Positions 9,523 through 18,074 of a stretch of 64,000 bases of DNA are shown one piece after another (position 1 is the stretch's first letter; each line of letters starts with the position of its first letter). Origin of the DNA: Mesorhizobium loti CJ3sym (lineage in GTDB: Bacteria; Pseudomonadota; Alphaproteobacteria; Rhizobiales; Rhizobiaceae); contig NZ_AXAL01000010.1 in the NCBI RefSeq assembly GCF_000472785.1, positions 62,001 through 126,000 of the forward strand, in the 5' to 3' direction. A program made the position numbers and the translations under genes. A model generated the notes under the pieces. It had not been told where the DNA came from. It ran no database searches and worked only from the letters and a program-made list of their open reading frames with translations.

Positions 9523-11490
9523 ATGACAAAGCTGATTGAAACGAGCCCTGGCCTCGATCCGGTAACGTTCGAGGTGCTGAAGAACTCCTTCATCACCACC
9601 GTCGACCAGATGGCCGAACAGATGCTTCGTACCTGCTATTCCTTCGTCATCTACAACCGGGACTTTTCGAACGCCCTGCATGACGCCGACGGCAACTCCG
9701 TGGCCCAGGGCAACTACGATATCGCGGTCCATGTCGGCACACTGCACAACACGTGCAAGGAGGTGATCCGGGTCTTCGAAGGCGATATGGCTCCCGGCGA
9801 CGTCTACGCGATCAACGATCCCTATGCCGGCGGTACTCATTTCAGCGATGTTCGGCTCGTCCGGCCGATCTTCGACGAAGACAAACTGATCGGCTTCTCC
9901 CAGTCGAACGGCCACTGGTCGGATCTCGGCGGCTCCGTGCCGGGTTCCTTCGACGTCACCGCCCGCGACATGTTCCGCGAAGGCCTGCGGATCACGCCGC
10001 TGCGCCTTTTCCAGCGCGGCCGCTTCTGCTCCGACGTCGCCAACATGATCGCGGCCAACACGCGCGACCCGGCATCGATCATTGGCGACATCCATTCCCA
10101 GGCGCAGGCGACACAGGCGGCCGAGCGCGAATTGTTGCGGCTGGTCAAGAAGTACGGGCGCGGCCAGGTCATGCGCGGTATGGAGGAGGTGCAGGACTAC
10201 GTCGAACGTGCCGTGCGAAAGCGCCTCGCGGAGCTGCCCGACGGCACTTGGGAGACGGTCGACTACATCGATCGCGATCTCGGAGCCGGCGAGGGCATGA
10301 TCCCGATCCGCATCAAAATGACGATCAAGGGCGACACGATCCACTACGATTTTACGGGAAGCCATTCGACCATCGCCTCGATGTACAATTCCGCCCCGGG
10401 CGCGACCTTCTCGGCCGTGGTCGCCGGTATGAAGACGTTCTTCCCGGACCTCCCACTCAACAGCGGGTTTTACCGGATGATCGAGGTTACCGCGCCGAAG
10501 AACAGCGTCGTCAGCGCGGAATGGCCGGTGGCCGTGACCGGGTTCCTGATGCCGTTCGAAAAGATCATGAATGCGATCTTCGAGATGTGGTCGAAGATCA
10601 TGCCCGAACGCGCCATCGCCTGTGCCTTCAACCTCGAATATCTGTTGGCCGGGGGACGGGACGCGCGCAAACCCGAAAAGCCGATCTTCATGTTCTACGA
10701 ATGGCTGCCCGGCGGCTGGGGCGGGCGCAACGGCAAGGATGGCGCCGATGTCACCACTGCCTGCTTCGGAACGGGGCTGATGTCGCAACCGAACGAAGGC
10801 AATGAGCGGGTGAACCCTACGCGGACGATCGAGTTCCAGATCAAGCAGGACTCAGCCGGTCCCGGCAAATGGCGGGGCGGGGTCGGCGTGCAGAAGACCT
10901 CGTTGTTGCTTGAGGCCGAAAATGCCGTCATGTCCTATATTTGCGACCGCGAGCGCGCTGTCGTCTGGGGTGTCGAGGGAGGCCTGCCGTCGATGCCCCA
11001 CGGCTTGACCATGAAACGCGCCGGAGAGGGGACCGAGATTTGGCTCGGCTCCGTATTCTCCGATTACCCTGTCCACACAGGCGACCAGTTCGCTCGTCCG
11101 ACGGCCGGCGGCGGCGGTTTCGGCGATCCACTGCAGCGCGAGCCCCGCAAGGTGATGGAGGACGTGATCGATGACTACGTTTCCCTGGAGCGCGCCAAGA
11201 CCGACTACGGCGTGGTGATCCGAGAAATCGACCGCGACCTGTGCCAGTACGAAATCGACGAGACGGCAACCGAAGCCTGCCGTGCCGACATCCGGGCGAA
11301 GCGGAAGGATCGGGCACGCATGGATCCTGAGGAGGTCGCGCGCAAATACCGTTCCGGCGAGATCGATACGCTCGATGCGGTTCGCCACTATGCCGTGATC
11401 CTCGACTGGGAGACTGGCGAACTCCTTCCCAAAACCACCGCCCAGTTCCGTGAGAGCTTTGAGAAACGGACGGTCGCTCACTGGGCCTGA
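9523..11490 (+). CDS. hyuB: Hydantoinase/oxoprolinase family protein, subunit B
   Basis: 655-residue HyuB (Hydantoinase_B) subunit, normal in length, starting 3 bp after the hyuA stop. Family features include SDVRLVRPIF near residue 107, the SQSNGHWSD segment near 126, and the glycine-rich GGGGFGDP near the C-terminus. In N-methylhydantoinases and 5-oxoprolinases the B subunit carries the amide-hydrolysis site and works as a complex with HyuA in the cytosol. A bulged stem-loop follows the stop (11499-11526), so hyuAB probably forms its own transcription unit ahead of the molybdenum-hydroxylase operon. Confidence 0.9.
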   Translation: MTKLIETSPGLDPVTFEVLKNSFITTVDQMAEQMLRTCYSFVIYNRDFSNALHDADGNSVAQGNYDIAVHVGTLHNTCKEVIRVFEGDMAPGDVYAINDPYAGGTHFSDVRLVRPIFDEDKLIGFSQSNGHWSDLGGSVPGSFDVTARDMFREGLRITPLRLFQRGRFCSDVANMIAANTRDPASIIGDIHSQAQATQAAERELLRLVKKYGRGQVMRGMEEVQDYVERAVRKRLAELPDGTWETVDYIDRDLGAGEGMIPIRIKMTIKGDTIHYDFTGSHSTIASMYNSAPGATFSAVVAGMKTFFPDLPLNSGFYRMIEVTAPKNSVVSAEWPVAVTGFLMPFEKIMNAIFEMWSKIMPERAIACAFNLEYLLAGGRDARKPEKPIFMFYEWLPGGWGGRNGKDGADVTTACFGTGLMSQPNEGNERVNPTRTIEFQIKQDSAGPGKWRGGVGVQKTSLLLEAENAVMSYICDRERAVVWGVEGGLPSMPHGLTMKRAGEGTEIWLGSVFSDYPVHTGDQFARPTAGGGGFGDPLQREPRKVMEDVIDDYVSLERAKTDYGVVIREIDRDLCQYEIDETATEACRADIRAKRKDRARMDPEEVARKYRSGEIDTLDAVRHYAVILDWETGELLPKTTAQFRESFEKRTVAHWA

Positions 11491-11498
11491 GCGTTAAA

Positions 11499-11526
11499 GA
11501 GCGCGCCGCAAACCTCGCGGGCGCTC
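11499..11526 (+). terminator. Stem-loop after hyuB, possible terminator
   Basis: GAGCGC (11499-11504) pairs with GCGCTC (11521-11526) and CCGC (11506-11509) pairs with GCGG (11517-11520), with one bulged G and a 7-nt loop. The hairpin starts 9 bp after the hyuB stop. There is no immediate U-tract; the nearest T-run belongs to the promoter block at 11541. The position between two operons supports a transcription-ending or RNA-stabilising role. Confidence 0.4.
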
Positions 11527-11540
11527 GCAGGCCGCCAGAG

Positions 11541-11653
11541 TTATCTGTTTTTTCGATACCATATTCAAAGAATTACTATTTCACAGGAGCCTAGGGCTGG
11601 GGCAACAATACTGCAAAGCCGCGAAAGACGGCTGCTTCCGAGGGGTATGACAG
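11541..11653 (+). promoter_or_regulatory. Promoter/operator and leader of the molybdenum-hydroxylase operon, paralogous to 27281-27393
   Basis: The block 11541-11584 (from TTATCTGTTTTTT to TACTATTTCAC) matches the reverse complement of 27350-27393 at 37 of 44 positions without gaps. The distance from the block to the start codon is exactly 69 bp in both copies. The leader nearest the gene is also similar: CTGCAA, GCCGC, AAAGACGGC and GAGGGGTA occur in the same order. A small stem (AGCCG/CGGCT, 11617-11633) precedes the GAGGGG ribosome-binding site. It is AT-rich against a GC-rich background. TACTAT near 11574 is a possible -10. It is probably controlled by the LysR protein encoded at 27416. 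Confidence 0.7.
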
Positions 11654-12505
11654 ATGGCACCAGGCGTGGAACGATCGTTCACCGCAGCCAGCACGCTTGA
11701 AGAGGCATTGGCTGCACGCCGCCAAGGTGCGGCGGTGCTTGCCGGCGGCACCTGGATGATGCGTGATCCACGGCGCGGGGGACAACTTCCCGTGGCGGTG
11801 GTCGCACTCCACCGGATACCGGCCTTGTCCAAGGTCGAAATCAACGCGGACCATGTCGTGATCGGCGCAGCTGTTACCCACGCGGTCCTTGTCCGCGTGT
11901 TGCACGGGGTAGCGGGCTTCGAAGGTCTGGTTGCCGCGGCGCAGGGCGCGGCCAATCCCGGTATCCGAAGTGTCGCCACCGTGGGCGGCAACCTTTGTGC
12001 CCTCGACTTTGCCGCCGCCGATCTCGCCCCCGCGTTTCTCGTCTGTGAGGCGACTGTGGAGCTGCAGACGTTCGAGGGCCCAAAACTCCTCGGCATTTCG
12101 GATTTCCTCGAAGGCAGGCATAGGCTGCTGACGGAAGCGATTGTGACGAGAATTCATCTGCGCCGCGACCTGATCGCAAGTGCTCACATCCGCCTGCCGC
12201 TTCGCAAAGCCGGCGACTATCCGGTCGCCATCGTCTCGCTCGCCGTGGACAAGGACAAACGCTGTCGCATTGCGGTCGGCTCGGTGGAGCCGGTAGCGCG
12301 GCGCTGGACGGCACTCGAACAGGCCATGGCGGCAGGCCCGGCCTCCGCGCTCGATCCGGAACGCGCTGCCGAGCTTGCATTGGAGCACAATGATTTTCAG
12401 GGCCGCGACGGCAAGGAAGCGGAGGGTTGGTACCGGCGCCAGGTTCTTTCGCCGCTGGTCAGGCGCGGTGTTGCTGCACTTCTCAAGACCGAGGGCCTGG
12501 CATGA
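11654..12505 (+). CDS. Molybdenum hydroxylase FAD-binding subunit (CoxM/XdhB type)
   Basis: 283-residue medium subunit of a xanthine-dehydrogenase-family enzyme (FAD_binding_5 plus CO_deh_flav_C). The FAD region shows VLAGGTWMM near residue 30 and the family pattern ANPGIRSVATVGGNL near 100-114. ATG at 11654 follows GAGGGG. It heads the forward operon and overlaps the iron-sulfur subunit gene by 4 bp (ATGA). These cytosolic enzymes hydroxylate aromatic or N-heterocyclic carbons or aldehydes, passing electrons from Mo through two [2Fe-2S] clusters to FAD. The substrate is unknown; neighbours favour a cyclic amide or heterocycle. Confidence 0.88.
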   Translation: MAPGVERSFTAASTLEEALAARRQGAAVLAGGTWMMRDPRRGGQLPVAVVALHRIPALSKVEINADHVVIGAAVTHAVLVRVLHGVAGFEGLVAAAQGAANPGIRSVATVGGNLCALDFAAADLAPAFLVCEATVELQTFEGPKLLGISDFLEGRHRLLTEAIVTRIHLRRDLIASAHIRLPLRKAGDYPVAIVSLAVDKDKRCRIAVGSVEPVARRWTALEQAMAAGPASALDPERAAELALEHNDFQGRDGKEAEGWYRRQVLSPLVRRGVAALLKTEGLA

Positions 12506-12999
12506 CTGTGACATTCCAGCTGAATGGCGAGGACTGCCGCTTTCATGGCGATCCGATGACGCCGCTTGTCGACATCTTGCGGCAAGAACGATTCCTGACG
12601 GGGACCAAAGCCGTGTGCCGCGAAGGCTTTTGCGGCGCGTGCACGGTGCATGTCGACGACGAAGCGATGCCGTCCTGCCTGAAGCCGGTTGGACTCGTCC
12701 AGGGATGCGCGGTGACGACCATCGAGGGATTGAGTTCTGGAAATCAGGCGCTGCACCCGCTCCAGGCCGCTTTCGAGGCGGACGATGCCGTGCAATGCGG
12801 CATGTGTTTTCCGGGAATGGTCATGAGCCTTTCGGCGTTCGTGCGTGACAATCCGCATGCGAGCCGTGCCGAAATCAAGGCCGCAATGGTCGGCAACATC
12901 TGCCGCTGCACGGGATATGAGCGGATCGTCGACGCCGTGGCCGTCTGCCTCGACCAGGCGCGGAAGGCCGGCCAGTTGGTGGAAGGTATCAATGTCTGA
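12502..12999 (+). CDS. Molybdenum hydroxylase [2Fe-2S] subunit (CoxS type)
   Basis: 165-residue small subunit with both expected cluster motifs. The plant-ferredoxin-type cysteines are in CREGFCGAC followed by a later Cys (residues about 45-65), and the C-terminal helical-type cluster is in CGMC and NICRCTGY. The start at 12502 overlaps the FAD subunit stop. The longer open frame from 12427 is ignored because it would start inside that gene. The ORF ends 8 bp into the large-subunit gene. It transfers electrons from the molybdopterin subunit to FAD. Confidence 0.92.
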   Translation: MTVTFQLNGEDCRFHGDPMTPLVDILRQERFLTGTKAVCREGFCGACTVHVDDEAMPSCLKPVGLVQGCAVTTIEGLSSGNQALHPLQAAFEADDAVQCGMCFPGMVMSLSAFVRDNPHASRAEIKAAMVGNICRCTGYERIVDAVAVCLDQARKAGQLVEGINV

Positions 13000-15340
13000 G
13001 CTCTCCGCCACGGTGATGAATCTTCCCCGCCGCGATGCGCAGGACAAGCTGCGCGGGCGGACGAAATACACCAATGACCGGATTCGCCCCGACATGTTGC
13101 ATGCCGTGCTGCTACGGTCGACCGTTCCTGCGGGGCGTATCCGCAAGCTCGACGTTTCGGCGGCACTTCGCTGTCCTGGCGTGCGCGCAGTGGCGACCGG
13201 CGCCGATGCGCCAGGGCTCTACGGCATCGGCATTGCCGACCATCCGCTGCTGGCCATCGACACGATCCGCTATCACGGCGAGCCAATCGCCGTCATCGCT
13301 GCCGAGACGGAAAAGCAGGCGCGGGCCGCACTTGCCGCCATCATGCTCGAGGTCGAGCCGCTGGCACCGGTGCTCACCATGGCCGAAGCACTCCAGCCCG
13401 CCGCCCGTCTCGTCCACGAGGGCTGGCGCGGCTATGAGGTGATCACCGAAGGCGGTGCACGTGGCGGCAACATCGCATGGGAGGCAAAATCCAGCCGTGG
13501 CGACGTCGACGCTGCCTTCGCCCGTCCCGACATACGCATTGTCGAGAGCAGCTTCACCGTCGGCCGGCAGAGCCATGTGCCCTTCGAACCGCGGGTTGCC
13601 ATCGGCTCCTGGGAGGATGGCCGTGCTCACATCCAGACCTCGACGCAGGTGCCCTGGACCGTGCGCAACGTCACCGGAAGGGTCATGCAGCTTGCGCCCG
13701 GGCGTGTGCGGGTCACTGTGCCGCCTGTCGGCGGCGGGTTCGGCCTGAAATTCGATGCGTCCATCGAGCCGATCACGGCACTTCTGGCGCGGATGACCGG
13801 GCGCACCGTGGTCTTGGAAAACACCCGGCAAGAAGAGATGGCAACCTGCCTCTGCCGCGAGAATGCGGAAATCCGCATTCGGTCCGCTGTCACCGCCGAA
13901 GGATACATCGCCGGGCGCGAGGCCGTCGTGCTGATGGACTGCGGTGCGTATGGCGGCGAACAGGTTTTTCTGACGACGATGACGGCGCATACGCTGGGCG
14001 GCAATTACAAGGTCGGCGCCACGCGGCTCGTCAGCCGCGCCGTATACACCAACACACCACCCAACGGCGCTTTCCGGGCTTGCAACGGCGTCTACAACAC
14101 CTTCGCATTGGAGCGACATACCGACGAAATCTGCGATGCGCTAGGCTTCGACCCGATGGAGTTCCGGAAGAAAAATGTGCTAGGCGATGGCGATCTCGGT
14201 GCCACTGGCCAGGTTTTCGAAGCCGATGTGCTGGGTCCGATGCTCGATCGCATGGACGCGTTGCGTGTCAGAACCGGGACATCTGAGGCCAAGGCCGACG
14301 GCAGGCTCTATGGAATTGCAACCACGGTCGGCACATGGTTCGTTTTCGTCGGGCCCTCGGCGGCGACGGTGAATTTGAACGCCGACGGCAGCGCAACGCT
14401 GGTCACGTCGGGGGTGGAGATTGGTTCCGGCACGATGGTGCAATCCCTGCCGCAGATCGTGGCCGGGCAGCTCGGCCTTGCTCCCGAGCAGGTGATCGTG
14501 CGCGAAGCCGATACGGATGCCGCCGGTCTCGATGTCGGCGTTGGCGGCGGACGGACCACCGTGTCCATCGGCGCGGCGAGTGTGGCCGCCTGCGCGGACG
14601 TGCGCGAGAAGCTGCTGCGGACCGCCGGCGAGATGCTGCAGACCCGACCGGAAGACTTGGTGCTGCGGGAGGGTCGTGTCGAGATCACGGGACGTCCCGG
14701 TTCCGGCATGTCGATCCCCGCCGTCGTCGCCCATGCACAGGCCACCACCGGCCCGATCACCGGAAGCGGAGCCTTTACCGCCAAGAACACGCCGGCAATG
14801 TCCGGCTGCGCCATGGGGCATTTCATCGATGCGCTCGACATTCCGGTCTTCGTCGTTCACGAGGCCGAGGTGGCGGTTGATCCGGACACCGGTCATGTCG
14901 AGGTGCTGGCCTATCGCGTGGTGCAGGATGTCGGCCGTGCGCTCAACCCGCGCGCCATCCTGGGCCAGATACAGGGCGGCGTGGTGCAGGGGCTGGGCTA
15001 CGCCTTGCATGAGGAGGTGACGCTCACCGCCGACGGACGCATCGCACAGGACGATTTCGAGACCTATCGCCTGCCGCTGGCGCAGGACGTGGTTCCGGTC
15101 GCCGCCGACCTCTACGAGGGCGCACCATCGATGGGTCCGCTCGGCACCAAGGGCGCGGGCGAGGTGCCCATCCTTGCCGTGGGCGCCGCGATCGGCTGCG
15201 CGGTGGCGCGCGCCATCGGCAAGCCGGTGCGGCAACTGCCACTGACGCCGCCACGCGTGCTTGGCCTGCTGCACGAGCGCGAACCACCGCCGGAATTCCC
15301 GCACATCGCTCCCGGCTGGGCGTCAAACACTCTGTGCTGA
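12992..15340 (+). CDS. Molybdenum hydroxylase large subunit (CoxL/XdhA type)
   Basis: 782-residue molybdopterin-binding catalytic subunit (Ald_Xan_dh_C followed by MoCoBD domains). Motifs seen are VGGGFGLKFD for cofactor binding, NGAFRACNG in the place of the usual AYRGAGRPE or AYRCSFR active-site loop, and the catalytic Glu in GTKGAGEVP near the C-terminus. The start is ATG 12992 after GGAAGG; the upstream open frame from 12845 lies within the Fe-S gene. The unusual FRACNG loop matches neither the CO dehydrogenase nor the classical xanthine dehydrogenase signature I know. This suggests a different substrate. Confidence 0.9.
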   Translation: MSELSATVMNLPRRDAQDKLRGRTKYTNDRIRPDMLHAVLLRSTVPAGRIRKLDVSAALRCPGVRAVATGADAPGLYGIGIADHPLLAIDTIRYHGEPIAVIAAETEKQARAALAAIMLEVEPLAPVLTMAEALQPAARLVHEGWRGYEVITEGGARGGNIAWEAKSSRGDVDAAFARPDIRIVESSFTVGRQSHVPFEPRVAIGSWEDGRAHIQTSTQVPWTVRNVTGRVMQLAPGRVRVTVPPVGGGFGLKFDASIEPITALLARMTGRTVVLENTRQEEMATCLCRENAEIRIRSAVTAEGYIAGREAVVLMDCGAYGGEQVFLTTMTAHTLGGNYKVGATRLVSRAVYTNTPPNGAFRACNGVYNTFALERHTDEICDALGFDPMEFRKKNVLGDGDLGATGQVFEADVLGPMLDRMDALRVRTGTSEAKADGRLYGIATTVGTWFVFVGPSAATVNLNADGSATLVTSGVEIGSGTMVQSLPQIVAGQLGLAPEQVIVREADTDAAGLDVGVGGGRTTVSIGAASVAACADVREKLLRTAGEMLQTRPEDLVLREGRVEITGRPGSGMSIPAVVAHAQATTGPITGSGAFTAKNTPAMSGCAMGHFIDALDIPVFVVHEAEVAVDPDTGHVEVLAYRVVQDVGRALNPRAILGQIQGGVVQGLGYALHEEVTLTADGRIAQDDFETYRLPLAQDVVPVAADLYEGAPSMGPLGTKGAGEVPILAVGAAIGCAVARAIGKPVRQLPLTPPRVLGLLHEREPPPEFPHIAPGWASNTLC

Positions 15341-15352
15341 GGCAAGCAAACC

Positions 15353-16084
15353 ATGGTCACCCTGAACTGCGACATGGGGGAGAGTTACGGCAACTGGCGC
15401 TTCGGCGACGATGCCGGCATCATGCCTCATATCGATTGCGCCAACATCGCCTGCGGCTTCCATGCCTCCGATCCATGGACGATGCTGAAGACCGTGCGGC
15501 TCGCGCTCTCGCATGGCAAGCAGGTTGGCGCGCATCCCTCACTTCCCGATCGCGAGGGGTTCGGCCGGCGCGAAATGAAACTTCAGCCGGAGGAACTGAC
15601 AGCCGCCTTCCTCTACCAAATCGGTGCTCTGACAGGGATGCTGGCCGCCGAGGGCGGACGGCTCGGCCACGTCAAGCCGCACGGCATCATCTACGGCATG
15701 GCCGCGCACGACATGGACACTGCCCGGGCAATCGCGGCGGCGGTCAAGCCGTTCGGCGTCCCGCTGTTCGGCATGGCGGAAACCTGTCACGAGACGGCAG
15801 CGGCTGAACTCGGCGTCGCCTTCGTGGGCGAGTTCTTTCCCGATCTGACCTACGCTCCCGGCGGCAGCCTGATCATCCCCCGCGTACAGTCGGCCATCGA
15901 CCTGACGCTTGCCGAGCACCGTATGGTGGGAGCGCTTACCCGGCGCGAACTCGTCACGGTAGACGGCACGGTCCGCCCGGTCGACTTCGACACCGTCTGC
16001 ATCCACTCCGATCCGCCGAATGCACGCGACGTCGCCGCGCTGATGCGGCGGATCATCGACACGCATTCGAAAAGCCTCCCATGA
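15353..16084 (+). CDS. pxpA: 5-oxoprolinase subunit A-like protein (LamB/YcsF family), copy 1
   Basis: 243-residue LamB_YcsF protein with the family start LNCDMGES at residues 4-11 and conserved IACGFHASDP and VKPHG segments. With PxpB and PxpC, PxpA forms the ATP-dependent bacterial 5-oxoprolinase. It lies 12 bp after the molybdenum-hydroxylase large subunit and 95 bp before an aminotransferase. It is a paralog of the PxpA at 26558-27280. Having one PxpA in each of the two convergent operons suggests either different ring substrates or sequential steps. Confidence 0.9.
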   Translation: MVTLNCDMGESYGNWRFGDDAGIMPHIDCANIACGFHASDPWTMLKTVRLALSHGKQVGAHPSLPDREGFGRREMKLQPEELTAAFLYQIGALTGMLAAEGGRLGHVKPHGIIYGMAAHDMDTARAIAAAVKPFGVPLFGMAETCHETAAAELGVAFVGEFFPDLTYAPGGSLIIPRVQSAIDLTLAEHRMVGALTRRELVTVDGTVRPVDFDTVCIHSDPPNARDVAALMRRIIDTHSKSLP

Positions 16085-16179
16085 TGCATTTTTCTGTATC
16101 GTGAAGGCTCTGCTCATGGGATCGAGGACTATCTCGAACTCAGAACCCGAACCATTTCCACAAGCCGCTGAGGACTTCC

Positions 16180-17562
16180 ATGGACGCGCTTTCCAACTCT
16201 CTCGCCGCCGCCGACATCGCCACCACCATGCACCCCTACACCAACCTGCGTCAGCACGAACAAACCGGACCACTGATCATCAGCCGCGGCGACGGCATCC
16301 GTGTGTATGACGAACGCGGCAAGGAATATATCGAAGGGCTCGCCGGGCTGTGGTCGGTGGGCGTCGGCTTTTCGGAGAAGCGGCTGGCGGACGCTGCCTA
16401 TCAGCAAATGTTGAAGCTGCCCTACTACCACACCTTCTCCTCCAAGGCGCATGAGCCGTCCATCCGGCTCGCGGAGAAACTCGTGGAGATGACGCCGGAA
16501 AACCTGACGCGTGTGTTCTTCACGTCGTCGGGCTCGGAAGCCAACGACACCATCGTCAAGATGATGTGGTTCATGAACAACGCGCTCGGCCGGCCCAGGA
16601 AGAAGAAATTCCTGGCACGGACCAAGGGCTATCACGGCATTACCGTCGCCTCCGGCAGCCTGACGGGCCTGCCGATCAACCATCGCGATTTCGACCTGCC
16701 GGCGATTCCGGTTCGCCATCTGACCTGCCCACACTTCTATCGTTTCGGCATGGAAGGCGAAGACGAAGCCGCCTTCACGGCGCGCCTGCTCGCCGAACTG
16801 GAAGCGGTGATTGCGGAAGAAGGGGCTGATACGATCGCGGCCTTCATAGGAGAGCCGCTTATGGCGGCTGGCGGCGTTCTGCCGCCGCCGGTAGGATACT
16901 GGGAAGGCGTGGAGAAAATCTGCCGGGCAAATGATATCATTCTGATAGCAGATGAGGTGATCTGCGGTTTTGGCCGTCTCGGAACGCCCTTCGGCGCTCA
17001 GAAATATGGCTTCACACCTGATATCATGACGGTCTCCAAGCAAATCACGTCGTCTTACATGCCGCTTGCCGCCGTCATTTTCTCCGATGCGATCTATCAG
17101 GCGATTGCTGACAACACCGCCACGATCGGCAATTTCGGCCACGGTTTCACGGCGTCGGGTCATCCGGTCGCGACAGCCGTTGCGCTGGAGAATCTCGCCA
17201 TCATCGAGGAACGCGATTTGATGGGCAATGCGGCCCGGATGGAAGCGGCCTTCCAGGCGGGCATTCGCTCGTTTGCCGGTCATCCCTTTGTCGGGGAGGC
17301 CCGTGGCACCGGCTTGATCGGAGCGGTCGAGCTGGTTGCTGACAAGGCGACCAAGCGGCCTTTTGCAAAAGTAGGCCGCGCGGGCGCGATAGCGTCGGCC
17401 ATCGGTCACGAAGAAGGTCTCATCTTCCGCAGCATCGGCGATCAGCTGGCGCTTTGCCCGCCGATGATCGTGACGGGAGAGGACATCGCGGAAATCATGA
17501 CCCGCATGTCGAGATCGCTGGACCGGCTGACCGGCGCCGTCGCGAAGGAGGGGCTGGAATGA
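16180..17562 (+). CDS. Class III aminotransferase (omega-amino acid:pyruvate type)
   Basis: 460-residue PLP aminotransferase of subgroup III. The PLP lysine is K287 in TVSKQITSSY, the cofactor-binding Asp lies in LIADEVICGFGRLG, and phosphate-binding residues are in FTSSGSEAND near residue 110. GAGGA lies 5 bp before the ATG. Members convert terminal amines, beta-alanine, GABA or related amino acids to semialdehydes or 2-oxoacids. After a lactam has been oxidised and opened, an omega-amino acid would be a natural substrate (inference). It overlaps the SnoaL-like gene by 4 bp. Confidence 0.9.
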   Translation: MDALSNSLAAADIATTMHPYTNLRQHEQTGPLIISRGDGIRVYDERGKEYIEGLAGLWSVGVGFSEKRLADAAYQQMLKLPYYHTFSSKAHEPSIRLAEKLVEMTPENLTRVFFTSSGSEANDTIVKMMWFMNNALGRPRKKKFLARTKGYHGITVASGSLTGLPINHRDFDLPAIPVRHLTCPHFYRFGMEGEDEAAFTARLLAELEAVIAEEGADTIAAFIGEPLMAAGGVLPPPVGYWEGVEKICRANDIILIADEVICGFGRLGTPFGAQKYGFTPDIMTVSKQITSSYMPLAAVIFSDAIYQAIADNTATIGNFGHGFTASGHPVATAVALENLAIIEERDLMGNAARMEAAFQAGIRSFAGHPFVGEARGTGLIGAVELVADKATKRPFAKVGRAGAIASAIGHEEGLIFRSIGDQLALCPPMIVTGEDIAEIMTRMSRSLDRLTGAVAKEGLE

Positions 17563-17975
17563 TCGGCGGACATGCGGACCAGACCGGCATGACCGGAGGC
17601 GATCTTCCGGCACAGCGTTCAGCACTTCTTGGCCGGTTTATGGCAGCGTGGAACGCCCACGACCTCGACGGCCTGATGGCCTGCATGGCCGAGGATTGCG
17701 CCTTCCATGGCTCGGCTGGACCCGAGCCGAGCGGTCGCCGTCACATTGGACGGGAAGCCGTGCGCACTGCCTATGCCGCTATCTTTTCAACCTTTCCGGA
17801 CGCTGCCTGGTCAAATGGCAGTCATGTGGTCAGCGGAGATACCGGACTGTCTTCCTGGCGCTTCACGGGAACGACGGCGGCGGGAGACAAGATAGAGGTC
17901 GACGGCTGCGACATCTTCGTTTTTTCAGGTGCGCGGATTGCGCTCAAGGATTCCTATCGCAAGGCCCGCACGTAA
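17559..17975 (+). CDS. SnoaL-like / NTF2-like small protein
   Basis: 138 residues with the NTF2-fold SnoaL pattern: FMAAWNAHDLDGLMACMAED near residues 28-47, then alternating hydrophobic beta strands and a C-terminal KDSYRK. The start at 17559 is supported by AAGGAGGGG directly upstream and by the ATGA overlap with the aminotransferase. The exact reaction is unknown: members include polyketide cyclases, ester isomerases and binding proteins without catalysis. It ends the forward operon just before the hairpin at 17998-18024. Confidence 0.75.
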   Translation: MIGGHADQTGMTGGDLPAQRSALLGRFMAAWNAHDLDGLMACMAEDCAFHGSAGPEPSGRRHIGREAVRTAYAAIFSTFPDAAWSNGSHVVSGDTGLSSWRFTGTTAAGDKIEVDGCDIFVFSGARIALKDSYRKART

Positions 17976-17997
17976 AAGGTCATGGACTGATAAATTG

Positions 17998-18024
17998 ACC
18001 CGGCCCGCATCATGCGGGCCGGGT
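17998..18024. terminator. Bidirectional terminator-like hairpin between convergent operons
   Basis: ACCCGGCCCGCAT (17998-18010) is the exact reverse complement of ATGCGGGCCGGGT (18012-18024), giving a GC-rich stem with a tiny loop. It lies 22 bp after the SnoaL-like gene and 50 bp after the end of the opposing binding-protein gene, where both operons must end. The U-tract is weak (TTCTC). Confidence 0.7.
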
Positions 18025-18074
18025 TCTCGCGTTGCGGGATGGGAAGAACGGCCGGACCGAGCCGGCCGCCACCA

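Noticed and set aside
9166..10788. 540-codon open frame on the minus strand inside hyuA/hyuB
   Set aside because: Antisense shadow of high-GC coding sequence; the plus-strand proteins are clear family members and the shadow is Arg/His/Asp-rich without a domain.
16129..17625. 498-codon minus-strand open frame opposite the aminotransferase
   Set aside because: Shadow of the class III aminotransferase with its PLP lysine and cofactor motifs on the plus strand.
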